The notes: generated by a model not told the origin, from the sequence alone. A DNA stretch of 64,000 bases from Shewanella woodyi ATCC 51908 (GCF_000019525.1 NC_010506.1:1178001-1242000); one strand, 5' to 3'. Shown: positions 17,380-25,998, numbered from the stretch's first letter. Translations and numbers: made by a program.

Positions 17380-19104
17380 GTGATCCATAAGATTGTTCGC
17401 CGCCCTAGAGTCGATGATACTCACCTTCCCGAAACCCTCTCTCCACTCCTAAAGCAGATATATGCCAGTCGTGGCAGCACGGCGGCAGATTGTGATTTGG
17501 CCCTAAAGCGGTTACTTCGCCCCGATACCATGATGGGATTGCCTCGTGCGGCAGAGATCATTGCGGATGCCATTATGGCTCAGCGCTCTATTCTGATCAT
17601 GGGGGATTTTGATGCCGATGGTGCAACTTCCACTTGTGTGTGTTTACTTGCACTTAAGATGATGGGGGCGACGCGGGTCGACTACCTGATCCCAAATCGA
17701 TTTGATTTTGGTTACGGCTTAAGTCCCGAGATAGTCGCTGTAGCACAGGATAAGGGCGCCGAGTTACTGATCACCGTCGATAATGGCATCTCCTCAATTG
17801 AGGGGGTAGAAGCGGCGAAATCTCTGGGGATGCAAGTGGTTATCACCGACCATCACCTTCCTGGGAAAACCATTCCCAACGCCGATGCTATCGTCAACCC
17901 AAACCAAGTCGATTGCAGCTTTGCTAGTAAATCAATTGCAGGGGTTGGGGTTGCCTTCTATCTTATGTCCGCGTTAAGAGCAGAGTTAAGATCGCGTAAC
18001 TGGTATCAAGAGCAGGGGATCGCTGAGCCAAATTTAGCTCAGTTACTGGATATTGTTGCCTTAGGTACAGTGGCTGATGTGGTTGCATTAGATGGCAATA
18101 ACCGAATCTTAGTCGAAGCTGGGTTGCAACGGGTTCGCGCAGGAAGGTGTCGACCTGGGATCACGGCATTGTTAGAGGTGGCTAAGCGTAATCCATCTAG
18201 AATCGTGGCTTCTGATTTTGGCTTTGCGGTTGGGCCTAGGTTAAATGCGGCGGGCCGACTCGATGAGATGTCATTGGGGGTCGAAACCCTATTATGTGAT
18301 GACATGATGACTGCCAGACGTATGGCGTCAGAGCTAGATGGCCTGAACGCTGAGCGACGGGATCTTGAAGCTGATATGCAGCAGGAAGCTTTAAAGAGTT
18401 TAGAGAAATTAGAGCTTAATGAAGCTGAGCTTCCTTGGGGGATAGCCCTGTTTAAGGAGGATTGGCACCAAGGAGTCATAGGAATTTTAGCCTCGCGCAT
18501 TAAGGACAGGTATCATCGACCTGTTATTGCGTTTGCCGATGCGGGCAATGGAGAGATAAAGGGCTCTGCACGTTCGATTAAAGGTCTGCATATGCGGGAT
18601 CTGTTAGAGCTGATTAATAGCAGACACCCTGGGATGATCCTTAAGTTTGGTGGTCATGCCATGGCAGCTGGCCTCTCCCTGTTAGAGAAAGACTTTTATA
18701 AGTTTGAACAGGCTTATGATGAAGGGGTAAGAGAGCTGCTAAAGCCTGAGCAGTTAACCGGTGAGATGACCACCGATGGCGAGCTGACACCCGATGAGAT
18801 GACCTTACCTATGGCTTGGGAGCTAAGGAATGCAGGCCCATGGGGCCAAGAGTTCCCTGAGCCTCTGTTTGATGGTTATTTTAAAGTGGTGCAGCAGCGT
18901 ATCGTTGGTGAGAAGCACCTCAAGCTTGTACTGGAAACCGAGTGTGGCAAGCTTATGCTTGACGGTATCGCCTTTAACGTCGATATGACCACTTGGCCGG
19001 ATGCCACCATTGAGCATGCTCGTGTTGTGTATAAGCTCGATGTTAACGAGTTTAGGGGTAATCAAACATTGCAGTTGATGGTAGATCAAATAGAGGCAAT
19101 GTAG
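17380..19104 (+). CDS. recJ: Single-stranded-DNA-specific 5'-3' exonuclease RecJ
   Basis: A DHH-family exonuclease of 574 residues (E. coli RecJ is 577) acting in recombination and mismatch repair. The phosphoesterase motifs are present: DFDAD at 76-80 (MGDFDADGAT), DNGIS near 134, DHH at 157-159 (VITDHHLPG), and the DHHA1 signature GGHAMAAGLSL near residue 428. The start is GTG 17380; the ribosome-binding site is weak. Its place after dsbC matches E. coli, but the prfB and lysS genes that often follow are absent. Instead a convergent hydrolase gene lies 26 bases away. Confidence 0.95.
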   Translation: MIHKIVRRPRVDDTHLPETLSPLLKQIYASRGSTAADCDLALKRLLRPDTMMGLPRAAEIIADAIMAQRSILIMGDFDADGATSTCVCLLALKMMGATRVDYLIPNRFDFGYGLSPEIVAVAQDKGAELLITVDNGISSIEGVEAAKSLGMQVVITDHHLPGKTIPNADAIVNPNQVDCSFASKSIAGVGVAFYLMSALRAELRSRNWYQEQGIAEPNLAQLLDIVALGTVADVVALDGNNRILVEAGLQRVRAGRCRPGITALLEVAKRNPSRIVASDFGFAVGPRLNAAGRLDEMSLGVETLLCDDMMTARRMASELDGLNAERRDLEADMQQEALKSLEKLELNEAELPWGIALFKEDWHQGVIGILASRIKDRYHRPVIAFADAGNGEIKGSARSIKGLHMRDLLELINSRHPGMILKFGGHAMAAGLSLLEKDFYKFEQAYDEGVRELLKPEQLTGEMTTDGELTPDEMTLPMAWELRNAGPWGQEFPEPLFDGYFKVVQQRIVGEKHLKLVLETECGKLMLDGIAFNVDMTTWPDATIEHARVVYKLDVNEFRGNQTLQLMVDQIEAM

Positions 19105-19130
19105 CTTTAGGCTTACCATCATGGGCCTAG

Positions 19131-20066
19131 TTAAAGCACTAGGCGTATCCCCTCCTTGGCAATATTAAAGCCGCTAGCCTTGACCTGTTTACTCTCTTTA
19201 CTGTCAGGGTTAATAAGCGGATTGGAGTGGTTGAAGTGAATAAACCATACCTTCTGTTTTTGCTGAGATGAGAGCGCTTGAAATAGCGCCATGCTTTCTG
19301 AGACAAAAGGGTGGGGGATTTTGGACATATCGCGGCCCGGTAGCTCGCCATCGGCAAAAAAGGTTGCATCAATCAGTGCATAATCAACGGTATTGATCGC
19401 ATCTACAATGTTAGTCTCCCATTCAGACCACTTATCGATATCGGGAATAAACAGGGCTGTTTTGCTTGGTCCCTCAATTCGATAGCCGACAGTTTCAGAG
19501 TACTCATCACGATGGGGCACAATAAAAGGGGTAACCTTTACCGATCCTAGCTTTTGAGAGTGATTGTTTTTAAGTGGCTGTAATTCAATGTTGTTATATT
19601 TAATGAGCTGGTTCCAAGGTCCATTATTTTGTAAAAACTGCCCCATCTTAGGCATCACATAAACGGGTGTATTATCAGCGCCCATCGCTTCACGTCCTAA
19701 AAACATCAGTCCAGAGTAGTGGCCGATATGGGCGTGGGTGATAAACACCCCATCTAACTCAAATTGCTCATTAGGTGCTTCTTTTTCCAGTTGATACAAC
19801 TGTTCTGGAAAATTGGGCGTTGCTTCAAACATATATTTCTTATTGGAGGTGGGATCAATAAGGCCTAGAGAGACCGCACCTCGTCTGAGTGAGAGGTCAT
19901 TCCACCCCGGCATACAGTGCTCTGCATAACAACCAGTCTGTGGATACCCCGCATCTTGCGCTACCCCAAGAATGTATAGATATGGGCTTTTCTCCTCAGC
20001 TTGAAGTGCTGAGCTTATGAACATAAATATAGAGGTTATTATTAGCGCTACACCTTTCAAGCCCAT
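19131..20066 (-). CDS. Exported PqqB-like metallo-beta-lactamase-fold hydrolase
   Basis: A metal-dependent hydrolase with a signal peptide (GLKGVALIITSIFMFISSALQA). The metal-binding motif reads THAHIGHYSG (His111, His113, His116), the HxHxGH form used by PqqB-type proteins rather than the classical HxHxDH. Later ligands fit PHRDE, IPDIDKW, DATFF and HFNHSNP. The LGVAQDAGYPQTGC segment is also typical of PqqB relatives. No other PQQ biosynthesis gene is nearby and PqqB itself has no signal peptide, so PQQ synthesis is unlikely. The substrate is unknown. The start ATG 20066 has AGGA at 8 bases; the longer frame begins with TTG at 20069. Confidence 0.78.
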   Translation of the reverse strand: MGLKGVALIITSIFMFISSALQAEEKSPYLYILGVAQDAGYPQTGCYAEHCMPGWNDLSLRRGAVSLGLIDPTSNKKYMFEATPNFPEQLYQLEKEAPNEQFELDGVFITHAHIGHYSGLMFLGREAMGADNTPVYVMPKMGQFLQNNGPWNQLIKYNNIELQPLKNNHSQKLGSVKVTPFIVPHRDEYSETVGYRIEGPSKTALFIPDIDKWSEWETNIVDAINTVDYALIDATFFADGELPGRDMSKIPHPFVSESMALFQALSSQQKQKVWFIHFNHSNPLINPDSKESKQVKASGFNIAKEGIRLVL

Positions 20067-20129
20067 CAATCTAATCCTGTTGTTAATTATTCCCCCAAGC
20101 TAACAGTGGTTTGCTTTTGCAGCAAGTTT

Positions 20130-20400
20130 GATGACTTGCCAGATAGCAAGTTTCAAATATCTTTTGGGTTGGGTTCATTGAGCGGAATTAGTATTTGATG
20201 GTTGATTGTCAACCATAGCCACAATTGCAATCTATTGCTTGCAGCATGCCTTATGTGTGAATACTTCTGCGGGACGCCATAAATATGTCCCTATAAGCTC
20301 GACGGTGGCATCCTTGCCACCAACGCCCACAGCCGCATTCACACCTGATTGTTAACCTCTTCGATTTGAGATCTAGTGGTTAAACACATTTTTGGACAAA
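20130..20400 (+). repeat. Dispersed repeat, copy 1
   Basis: It begins GACTTGCCAGATAGCAAG at 20133, runs through CTTGCAGCATGCC, a TGTGTGAATACTTCTG block, a GACGGTGGCATCC/GCCACC hairpin, CGCATTCACACCTGA and CTCTTCGATTTGAG, and ends TTTTGGACAAAAA. The same block order recurs in copy 2 (same strand) and copy 3 (inverted, near 23750-23930) with substantial divergence. There is no coding potential. Confidence 0.65.
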
Positions 20401-20405
20401 AACTT

Positions 20406-20797
20406 GCTGACTTGCCTGATAGCAAGTTTCAAATATCTTTTGTATTGGGTTCATTTGGCGGGGTTAGTGTTTGGCAATACTCCGAATACCTTGCCTATAT
20501 TGATTTCTATTGCTTGCAGCAGGCTTTCGCGCAGATACTTCAGTGAGACGACGCGAGTATATCTGACCTCCAAGGATGGAGGAAATGCAGAAAAAATGTC
20601 TGGAACATTTTCTGCCCTGTGGGCTCTGCCGTGACAAACAACATCCATGTTTAACGGCCAGTTCGATATCCCTATCTCTCGCTCAAAGAGTATCACTTTG
20701 CGATACCTCGCCTTGTCATCGAAGCTCACTGCCGCATCTACACCTGAGTGTTTATCTCTTCGAATTAGGCTTTGTTGTAACTGATTTTGGACTAAAA
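20406..20797 (+). repeat. Dispersed repeat, copy 2 (longer form with internal hairpins)
   Basis: The first 50 bases (from 20409) match copy 1 almost exactly. Then come the shared blocks CTTGCAGCAGG, CAGATACTTCAGTGAGACG, GTGGGCTCTGCCG, CGCATCTACACCTGA, TCTCTTCGAATT and the end block TTTTGGACTAAAA. It differs from copy 1 by an insertion carrying two hairpins (CCTCC/GGAGG, and GCAGAAAA.. with ..TTTTCTGC). Confidence 0.65.
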
Positions 20798-21046
20798 TAA
20801 GCTAGAGTAATCACCCAAGTAAACCTAACATTGATTAGATAAAGTACCTTAGTTCATTCAACATTCCAGTAGTGCTTAAGGGGCTGAGCTCAGTTGACTT
20901 CTATATTTAATAACAAGACAATATAGATAACTTTGCTTATTTTACTCTGACCCCAAACGGCTCTCAATTGTGGGCGTCTTAGTTATTTTTATTAATGATA
21001 ACTTTTGGGTAATACATAATTGAGCTTTTGGTTCTCACTAAAATAC

Positions 21047-21092
21047 CTAACGTATAAGGATAGGCCCGCGCAGCCGCGTCCTTATATGTTAG
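21047..21092 (-). other. attC-like recombination site 1
   Basis: CTAACGTATAAGGA and TCCTTATATGTTAG pair at 13 of 14 positions around an 18-base GC-rich centre. CTAAC/GTTAG outer cores plus conserved inner arms are the hallmark of attC sites. It lies 2 bases beyond the stop of the RES-domain gene, as expected for the 3' end of a cassette. Confidence 0.72.
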
Positions 21093-21094
21093 TT

Positions 21095-22285
21095 TTATGC
21101 ATCCACTTTACATAGTTCTTTGTCTGCAAGTATCTCTTCCAGTTCACCAAATACCGTATCAGTGTACTTAGATTCCGACTCAGATGATTTTTCTTTTCCT
21201 TTGTTGCCAAACAAAGTATGAAATGCATAATTAACTGGCTCAGTAAGCATTATTTTGTTCACATACTCACTACAAAACCCTGAACTATTATACTGCCTTG
21301 CAGGGATCACATAGTTTTTGGCTAAGCTTTGAGCATTAATATCGATGTGGCTATCTAGTGCTAATGACTTGGTTGATAGAAATCTTATACCATCATAGAG
21401 GCTATACTCGGTAGAAACGAGCCACTCTAAAAAAAGTTGAGGAAATATATATTCAGGTTTAAATGTTGAATCATTTTTTACTTTGAAAGAACAACATAGA
21501 ATTGCAGGCCAAATATATAAGTAGTCAACTAGGAGATGTTCGAATGTTTCAACATACTCTGCTGGTAGTGGTTTCGTTTGCTTCTTCAAAAAAGTTATAT
21601 GGTTCTTTAATCTAGAAGTGATTTCAGAAGGCACCATTGACAGGTCAATAAAACTTAGTTTTGTCAGGTCAAATTTTGATACGAAACATTTATCTATATT
21701 GGGTCTATTAAGCTCTTCCCAAGCGCCATAAACTGAATTTGCCATATAAAGACATGGGAAGCCTGAAAGGCTGAACCTATTATTACCAATCAAATGATTT
21801 AACTCAAATGGAATGTGAAACAAGTCCTTACGAGAATAATTCGCGTTATAACTATCTTCACCTGTTCTTATTCTATAGCCATGAGATATACTTTCTCTAT
21901 CAAACCTTGGATCTCCAGGCATATTTCTGAATGTTTTAAAAGCAAAGGTTAACTTGGGAGCTATATTTTTATCAAAAACCTTATAAGCTGAAGACCTCTT
22001 ACCTTTCAACCCAAGCATTACGACTTCCGAATATTGTTCATAGGAGTTAAGAATATCAGAGACTCTTCCTAGAGGTGCTCCTTTGTGGCCTAAATTCAAC
22101 CCTTTGTCAGAGATGTATTCTTTAGCATCTTCAAGGGCATTTTTTACAAAAAGATGAAAATCAACACCGTTCCATTCTTTATGGGTAGAAAATACAGGAT
22201 CTGAAAAATAATCAGCATACCCTTGATACGTTTCTATTTTTTCTTTTAACTCTTCTATCGAGTAAGGTTTTTGCATATTGTACAT
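21095..22285 (-). CDS. RES-domain protein (NAD-consuming toxin-like), cassette gene
   Basis: A 396-residue protein whose middle resembles the RES domain: an arginine in GYRIRTG near residue 137, then NRFSLSGFPCLYMANS and the glutamate-containing WEEL near 190. RES proteins of RES-Xre toxin-antitoxin systems degrade or modify NAD+. Large flanking regions before and after this core are unusual, since typical RES toxins have 150-230 residues. No Xre antitoxin is adjacent. The start is ATG 22285. The stop lies 2 bases from an attC-like site, so the gene fills one cassette. Assignment is by motif pattern; a divergent non-toxin RES relative is equally possible. Confidence 0.6.
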   Translation of the reverse strand: MYNMQKPYSIEELKEKIETYQGYADYFSDPVFSTHKEWNGVDFHLFVKNALEDAKEYISDKGLNLGHKGAPLGRVSDILNSYEQYSEVVMLGLKGKRSSAYKVFDKNIAPKLTFAFKTFRNMPGDPRFDRESISHGYRIRTGEDSYNANYSRKDLFHIPFELNHLIGNNRFSLSGFPCLYMANSVYGAWEELNRPNIDKCFVSKFDLTKLSFIDLSMVPSEITSRLKNHITFLKKQTKPLPAEYVETFEHLLVDYLYIWPAILCCSFKVKNDSTFKPEYIFPQLFLEWLVSTEYSLYDGIRFLSTKSLALDSHIDINAQSLAKNYVIPARQYNSSGFCSEYVNKIMLTEPVNYAFHTLFGNKGKEKSSESESKYTDTVFGELEEILADKELCKVDA

Positions 22286-22312
22286 TTAGAGCCTAAATAA
22301 TTTAGATATAAA

Positions 22313-22407
22313 ACTAACGCTTTTATAAACGGCACGCAGCTTTTTGTGCGTCCAGTGGAGGCTACGTGTTTTTGTGGCCGTAACAACATTTGATAAACTT
22401 GTTAGTG
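22313..22407 (-). other. attC-like recombination site 2
   Basis: The outer cores CTAACGC (22314) and GTTAGTG (22401-22407) enclose a 95-base imperfect palindrome with an inner stem GCACGCA/TGTGCGT. The stop codon of the upstream orphan gene (TAA, 22404-22402) falls inside the outer core, a common arrangement in gene cassettes. Confidence 0.65.
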
Positions 22408-22962
22408 TTGTGCTACGAGAAAGTATACAGGCTTATATCTTGTGCCAAAGAAGCCTGCTGGCAACACATATCGGGTATCTCGAATAAACGCCTCTAAAGT
22501 ATCCATTGAGTGAACTTCGCTTTTTGAAACAGTAGCAAGAATTTCTTCGTCCGTTAATCGCTTGCCAGCCAATGAATCAATACTCTCTAAATACCCATAA
22601 GCGTCATCTATATCGAGCCAAGCAAATTCATTGCATGAAGCAAACTCCCAAAGATTTGTAGCTACAGGGCATCCAGCAATAACAGTTATACCGTGTTCAA
22701 GGCCAATTTCTTTATAAACAGATAATTCACCATTTACAGTTACCAGCACCTCATCATTATCAGATATTTTTGGCCTTCTAGGAAAAAGAGCTAGTACATT
22801 AAAACCTGAAAATCCATGTGTGGATTTTGCACGATTACCAAATTCTCTTGAAAGCCATGGAAATATTGGCACTACAACTGAGAATTTCTTTTCTAAGAGA
22901 GCTTTCATGGCGGGAACCAGTATAAACTCAGCAGAATGCTCACTTATAAAACTTGTTGCCAA
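22402..22962 (-). CDS. Uncharacterised cassette gene
   Basis: A 186-residue soluble protein that I do not recognise. No signal peptide, TM helix or cysteine motif stands out. It has an acidic patch FAWLDIDDAYGYLESID and a hydrophobic N-terminal half (KFSVVVPIFPWLSREFG). The start is TTG 22962 with AAGGA at 6 bases. A nearby ATG (22968) is in another frame and stops quickly, and the next in-frame ATG would remove about 17 residues. It sits between two attC-like sites with almost no spacer, typical of a single-gene cassette. No function is assigned. Confidence 0.6.
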   Translation of the reverse strand: MATSFISEHSAEFILVPAMKALLEKKFSVVVPIFPWLSREFGNRAKSTHGFSGFNVLALFPRRPKISDNDEVLVTVNGELSVYKEIGLEHGITVIAGCPVATNLWEFASCNEFAWLDIDDAYGYLESIDSLAGKRLTDEEILATVSKSEVHSMDTLEAFIRDTRYVLPAGFFGTRYKPVYFLVAQH

Positions 22963-22977
22963 AATTCATTCCTTGAA

Positions 22978-23055
22978 CACTAACGGCAGTAACAGCGGGC
23001 TGACCATAGGCCAGTCCGGCGAGTGAAATAAGCAGCCTGATTATTTTTGTTAAGG
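22978..23055 (-). other. attC-like recombination site 3
   Basis: The outer cores CACTAACGG (22978) and GTTAAGG (23049-23055) flank a 78-base segment with an inner hairpin (GGGCTGACC-ata-GGCCAGTCC). Symmetry is weaker than in site 1, but spacing and position between two cassette genes fit an attC site. Confidence 0.5.
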
Positions 23056-23059
23056 AAAT

Positions 23060-23578
23060 TTACCAAGCCAACTCCTCCTTAATCTTTTCTATCAATACAT
23101 CATTATCAAAGAAGTTTCTATTAACCATCTGACCTTGTTTATTAGAATGCTCAATGATATCAATTAAGTATTGTCGATATGCTAATAATACGCTCAATGC
23201 AGGCTCGAAACATGGGATATTCCCACGCAACTGGTCTAAATCGAAGTGTGCAAAGAACTTATTCCTGATAGTTGTCATTTTATTATGATAACTCTTCCAT
23301 TCAGCAGCAGATAGTCCATTAGAGCTTAGAATAATTTCTTGTCCAAATTTTGGATAACCAGTTGGTAACTGTAGCTTAGACCAGTGAACTTGTTCTTTTC
23401 TGCTTCCAAATATTTGGCACCATTGAATTATTAGTGTTTTGGTAAAACACGCGTTACAAGTTTTATTGAAGTCAGTTTTATCTAGGGTTTGATACTTCCT
23501 TGTGTAAAATAATGCACGAAGACACTCGTCAAGGATTATTTGCTGAATACCGATTAGTGTCATTGTATTATGATTCAC
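23060..23578 (-). CDS. HEPN-like (AbiU2-type?) protein, cassette gene
   Basis: A 172-residue, mostly alpha-helical protein. It contains IRNKFFAHFD near residue 98, which fits the Rx4-6H signature of HEPN domains, many of which are RNases in abortive-infection or toxin-antitoxin systems. The preceding long helices and the 'regulated RNK.FAH' context resemble AbiU2-type HEPN proteins. No nucleotidyltransferase (MNT) partner is adjacent. The start is GTG 23578 with a strong AAGGAG at 6 bases; that AAGGAG overlaps the end of attC-like site 4. The family call is tentative. Confidence 0.5.
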   Translation of the reverse strand: MNHNTMTLIGIQQIILDECLRALFYTRKYQTLDKTDFNKTCNACFTKTLIIQWCQIFGSRKEQVHWSKLQLPTGYPKFGQEIILSSNGLSAAEWKSYHNKMTTIRNKFFAHFDLDQLRGNIPCFEPALSVLLAYRQYLIDIIEHSNKQGQMVNRNFFDNDVLIEKIKEELAW

Positions 23579-23586
23579 ATCTATCT

Positions 23587-23631
23587 CCTTAACAGCGTAT
23601 TAGGCTGAACTCCGAATAAGAACAGTTAGCC
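23587..23631 (-). other. attC-like recombination site 4 (short)
   Basis: The outer cores CCTTAAC (23587) and GTTAGCC (23625-23631) surround the inner arms GTATTAGG and CCGAATAAG. At 45 bases it is shorter than most described attC sites, so it could be a truncated or degenerate one. Its downstream core doubles as the ribosome-binding site of the HEPN-like gene. Confidence 0.45.
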
Positions 23632-23749
23632 GAGTAAATTTTACACTAGAAAAGTAACCTAAAATTCTTGCTTGCTCAATGCGTTATGAAGTATTTCCTG
23701 ACTCCGCTGATAATAAAAGTCAGAATTTGCATATTTGTGATGTGGTGCG

Positions 23750-23960
23750 ATTTACTCAGAATAAGTCAAAATCGAAGAGATACTCTTGCTTAAAGTCAGC
23801 AGGTGTAGGTGCGGCTACGAGTTTTGGCAGCATGGAAGCTGCCGTAAAGCCCACAGGGATGTTCTAGTGGCGTCTCGTAGAAGTATCTACACATAAGCAC
23901 GCTGCCAGCGATAGATCAGAATGAAGGATCGATTTAGAACCTCCCTCCAAATACCAATTC
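23750..23960 (-). repeat. Dispersed repeat, copy 3 (inverted), with MITE-like end
   Basis: Read on the minus strand this repeats the block order of copies 1 and 2: GGCAGCGTGCTTATGTG, GATACTTCTACGAGACGCC, GTGGGCTTTACGGCAGC, CCGCACCTACACCTGC and TATCTCTTCGATTT. It lies on the other side of the cassette island, in inverted orientation to the first two. The bases at 23951-23975 (ATACCAATTCAGATAG...) also resemble the terminal repeat of the MITE at 52634. Confidence 0.6.
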
Positions 23961-24012
23961 AGATAGAAGTTAACACATAGAAAATGTAATCAGCCTTCAT
24001 TCGAAGGCGAAA

Positions 24013-24043
24013 AAAAGCGACCAGTTTAAAGTGGTCGCTTTAT
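24013..24043 (-). terminator. Intrinsic terminator of maeA
   Basis: AAGCGACCA and TGGTCGCTT form a 9-bp stem with an 8-base loop. On the minus strand it is followed by a run of seven T residues. It lies beyond the heptamer array in the maeA 3' untranslated region. Confidence 0.85.
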
Positions 24044-24050
24044 TATTTTT

Positions 24051-24092
24051 CGAAACTCGAAACTCGAAACTCGAAACTCGAAACTCGAAACT
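24051..24092 (-). repeat. Heptamer tandem array, 6 x CGAAACT
   Basis: Six perfect copies of CGAAACT (AGTTTCG on the transcribed strand) lie between the maeA stop at 24135 and its terminator at 24043. The same unit recurs at 32900-32955 in the same relation to a minus-strand gene. Confidence 0.9.
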
Positions 24093-24134
24093 TGAGTCCT
24101 GAAACAAGTTCAGGATGGCGAGTTAGCGCTCTCG

Positions 24135-25823
24135 TTAGAAAGAGGTTCTCTTGTAACGTCGATACTCTGCTGTCCAGAAGTTGTTCTCGATTGATTGTGC
24201 GAGTAACTCATCGGTACAGGGGAGAGCGTGTCCCTGTTCGACTGCAACTTTAGCGACGGCAAAAGCGATATGCTTACTGACTTGGTGGATCTCTTCGAGT
24301 GGCGGCAGTAGCGGGCCTTCACCATTTAGAGCAAGTGGTGAGCATTCGGCTAAGGCGCGGCTTGATGCCATTAGCATCTCATCACTGACACGTTTTGCAC
24401 CAGCTGACAGCACACCTAGGCCTATACCTGGGAAGATGTAACTGTTATTACACTGGGCGATTTCGAAGGTCTCGCCATTAAGCGCGACAGGCTCGAACGG
24501 GCTACCTGTGGCAACTAAAGCTTGGCCGTTTGTCCAGTGCAGTACATCTTTTGGTGTGGCTTCAACGCGACTTGTTGGATTAGACAGCGGGAAGACAATT
24601 GGGCGAGGGCAGTGTTGATGCATCGCTTTGATGATCTCTTCACTAAAGAGTCCTGGCGCGCCAGATACACCGATAAGTACGGTTGGCTTAGCATTGTTCA
24701 TTACATCGAGTAGGCTGATATTGCCGTTCTCGATTGTCCAGTCTTTAACGGCTTGCGTTTTTTGGGCTAACTTCTCTTGGAAGTTGAGCAGGTTAGGCAT
24801 GTTGTCTTGCAACAGTCCCCAACGGTCAACCATAAATACTTGGCTGCGTGCCTGAGCTTCATCAATCCCTTCCGATACCATCTGCGCTACAATTGCTTCT
24901 GCAATCCCACAGCCAGCAGAGCCTGCACCAAGAAAGGCGATTCGCTGTTCACAAAGTTGGCTTTTTGCGGCTTTACAAGCGGCAAGCAGTGAGCCTACGG
25001 TTACAGCGGCGGTGCCCTGAATATCATCGTTAAAGCAGCAGTACTGATCTTTATAGCGCTCAAGCAGTGGCATTGCATTTTTCTGAGCGAAATCTTCAAA
25101 CTGAATAAGGGCATCAGGCCAGCGACGATTAACCGCCTGCATAAAGGCTTCAACAAACTCTTTATACTCTTCTCCGCCTATACGCTGGTTACGCCAGCCC
25201 ATATACATAGGATCTTCAAGTAGGTGAGGGTTATCAGTACCCACATCTAAAGTGATAGGGAGTGTGTAAGCTGGACTTATACCGCCACAGCTAGTGTAAA
25301 GTGAGAGTTTACCGATTGGGATCCCCATGCCGCCAATGCCTTGATCGCCTAGACCTAAGATCCGCTCACCGTCGGTGACCACAATAATTTTGACCTTCTG
25401 ACGGGTCGAGTTATTCAGGATATCTTCGATACGGTCTTTATGAGGATATGAGATAAACAAGCCACGGTTACGTCGATAGTTCTTTGAGAAACGCTCACAG
25501 GCCATCCCTACGGTTGGCGTGTAGATGATCGGCATCATCTCTGTAATGTGATTTTGAACTAAACGGTAATAGAGGGTCTCGTTGGTATCTTGGATGTTTC
25601 TTAGGTAGATATGCCTGTCGAGATCGTTGGTGAAGTTGGTGTATTGATCATAGGCACGGGACGCTTGCTCTTCGATGGTTTCAATGACATGGGGAAGCAG
25701 GCCTTCAAGATTGAAAAATACACGCTCTTCATCGGTAAATGCACTGCCCTTGTTAATGAGGGGAGCTTCGAGAATCGCGGGACCAGCGAATGGAAGGTAG
25801 AGCGGGCGTTTATGATCGTCCAT
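24135..25823 (-). CDS. maeA: NAD-dependent malic enzyme
   Basis: An oxidative malate decarboxylase (malate to pyruvate and CO2) of 562 residues, nearly the length of E. coli MaeA (565). The N-terminal malic-enzyme domain carries [15 protein letters not shown] and the catalytic stretch [19 protein letters not shown]. Metal-binding residues fit FEDFAQKNA and [13 protein letters not shown]. The Rossmann NAD site is [13 protein letters not shown]. The full-length N-terminal region and lack of a fused phosphotransacetylase domain distinguish it from MaeB. The gene is single, and its 3' untranslated region contains a heptamer array before the terminator. Confidence 0.95.
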   Translation of the reverse strand: MDDHKRPLYLPFAGPAILEAPLINKGSAFTDEERVFFNLEGLLPHVIETIEEQASRAYDQYTNFTNDLDRHIYLRNIQDTNETLYYRLVQNHITEMMPIIYTPTVGMACERFSKNYRRNRGLFISYPHKDRIEDILNNSTRQKVKIIVVTDGERILGLGDQGIGGMGIPIGKLSLYTSCGGISPAYTLPITLDVGTDNPHLLEDPMYMGWRNQRIGGEEYKEFVEAFMQAVNRRWPDALIQFEDFAQKNAMPLLERYKDQYCCFNDDIQGTAAVTVGSLLAACKAAKSQLCEQRIAFLGAGSAGCGIAEAIVAQMVSEGIDEAQARSQVFMVDRWGLLQDNMPNLLNFQEKLAQKTQAVKDWTIENGNISLLDVMNNAKPTVLIGVSGAPGLFSEEIIKAMHQHCPRPIVFPLSNPTSRVEATPKDVLHWTNGQALVATGSPFEPVALNGETFEIAQCNNSYIFPGIGLGVLSAGAKRVSDEMLMASSRALAECSPLALNGEGPLLPPLEEIHQVSKHIAFAVAKVAVEQGHALPCTDELLAQSIENNFWTAEYRRYKRTSF

Positions 25824-25972
25824 TGGTGACCTTTATAATGTTTTAGTTTTTTAGGATGCTGTTTGTACTGCAAGATTAGCATGAAATGTGATCTTTGATC
25901 TCCTTTCGAAGGTGATTTATTTATGTTTTTTATTCAGCTATCTGTTTTAAACGCCACAATTTATAGAGATAA

Positions 25973-25998
25973 AAAAACACAGCCTAGGCTGTGTTTTT
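25973..25998 (-). terminator. Intrinsic terminator of yehS
   Basis: A near-perfect palindrome AACACAGCCTAGGCTGTGTT flanked by A and T runs lies 18 bases beyond the yehS stop at 26016. The extreme symmetry allows termination in both directions. Confidence 0.85.

Larger units (their letters stand above)
20067..21044. other. Gene-poor repeat region between the PqqB-like gene and the cassette island
   Basis: About 980 bases with no credible gene. It is dominated by two tandem-oriented copies of a dispersed repeat (20130-20400 and 20406-20797, listed separately). Between them and the first attC-like site lies an imperfect inverted repeat (CTCAATTGTG near 20962 and CATAATTGAG near 21014). Short frames on both strands cross the repeats and look spurious. 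Confidence 0.6.
21045..23632 (-). mobile_element. Integron cassette cluster lacking an integrase (CALIN-like)
   Basis: Three genes in the same direction are each followed by a palindromic attC-like site, with a fourth site before the first gene. Sites lie at 21047-21092, 22313-22407, 22978-23055 and 23587-23631. On the coding strand three of the four begin with a CTAAC core, the third begins with CTTAAC, and all end with GTTA or GTTAG cores around imperfect inner stems. Intergenic distances are short, and one stop codon lies inside the attC core. These are the features of gene cassettes. No intI-type tyrosine recombinase occurs in the window; the only one is the housekeeping xerD. I infer a stranded cassette cluster; a covariance-model scan was not possible here. 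Confidence 0.72.

Noticed and set aside
20392..20800. Overlapping short frames on both strands
   Set aside because: They lie inside the dispersed repeat copy 2 and its hairpins.
23679..23867. 62-codon plus-strand frame near the cassette cluster
   Set aside because: It crosses repeat copy 3; no supporting start signal.
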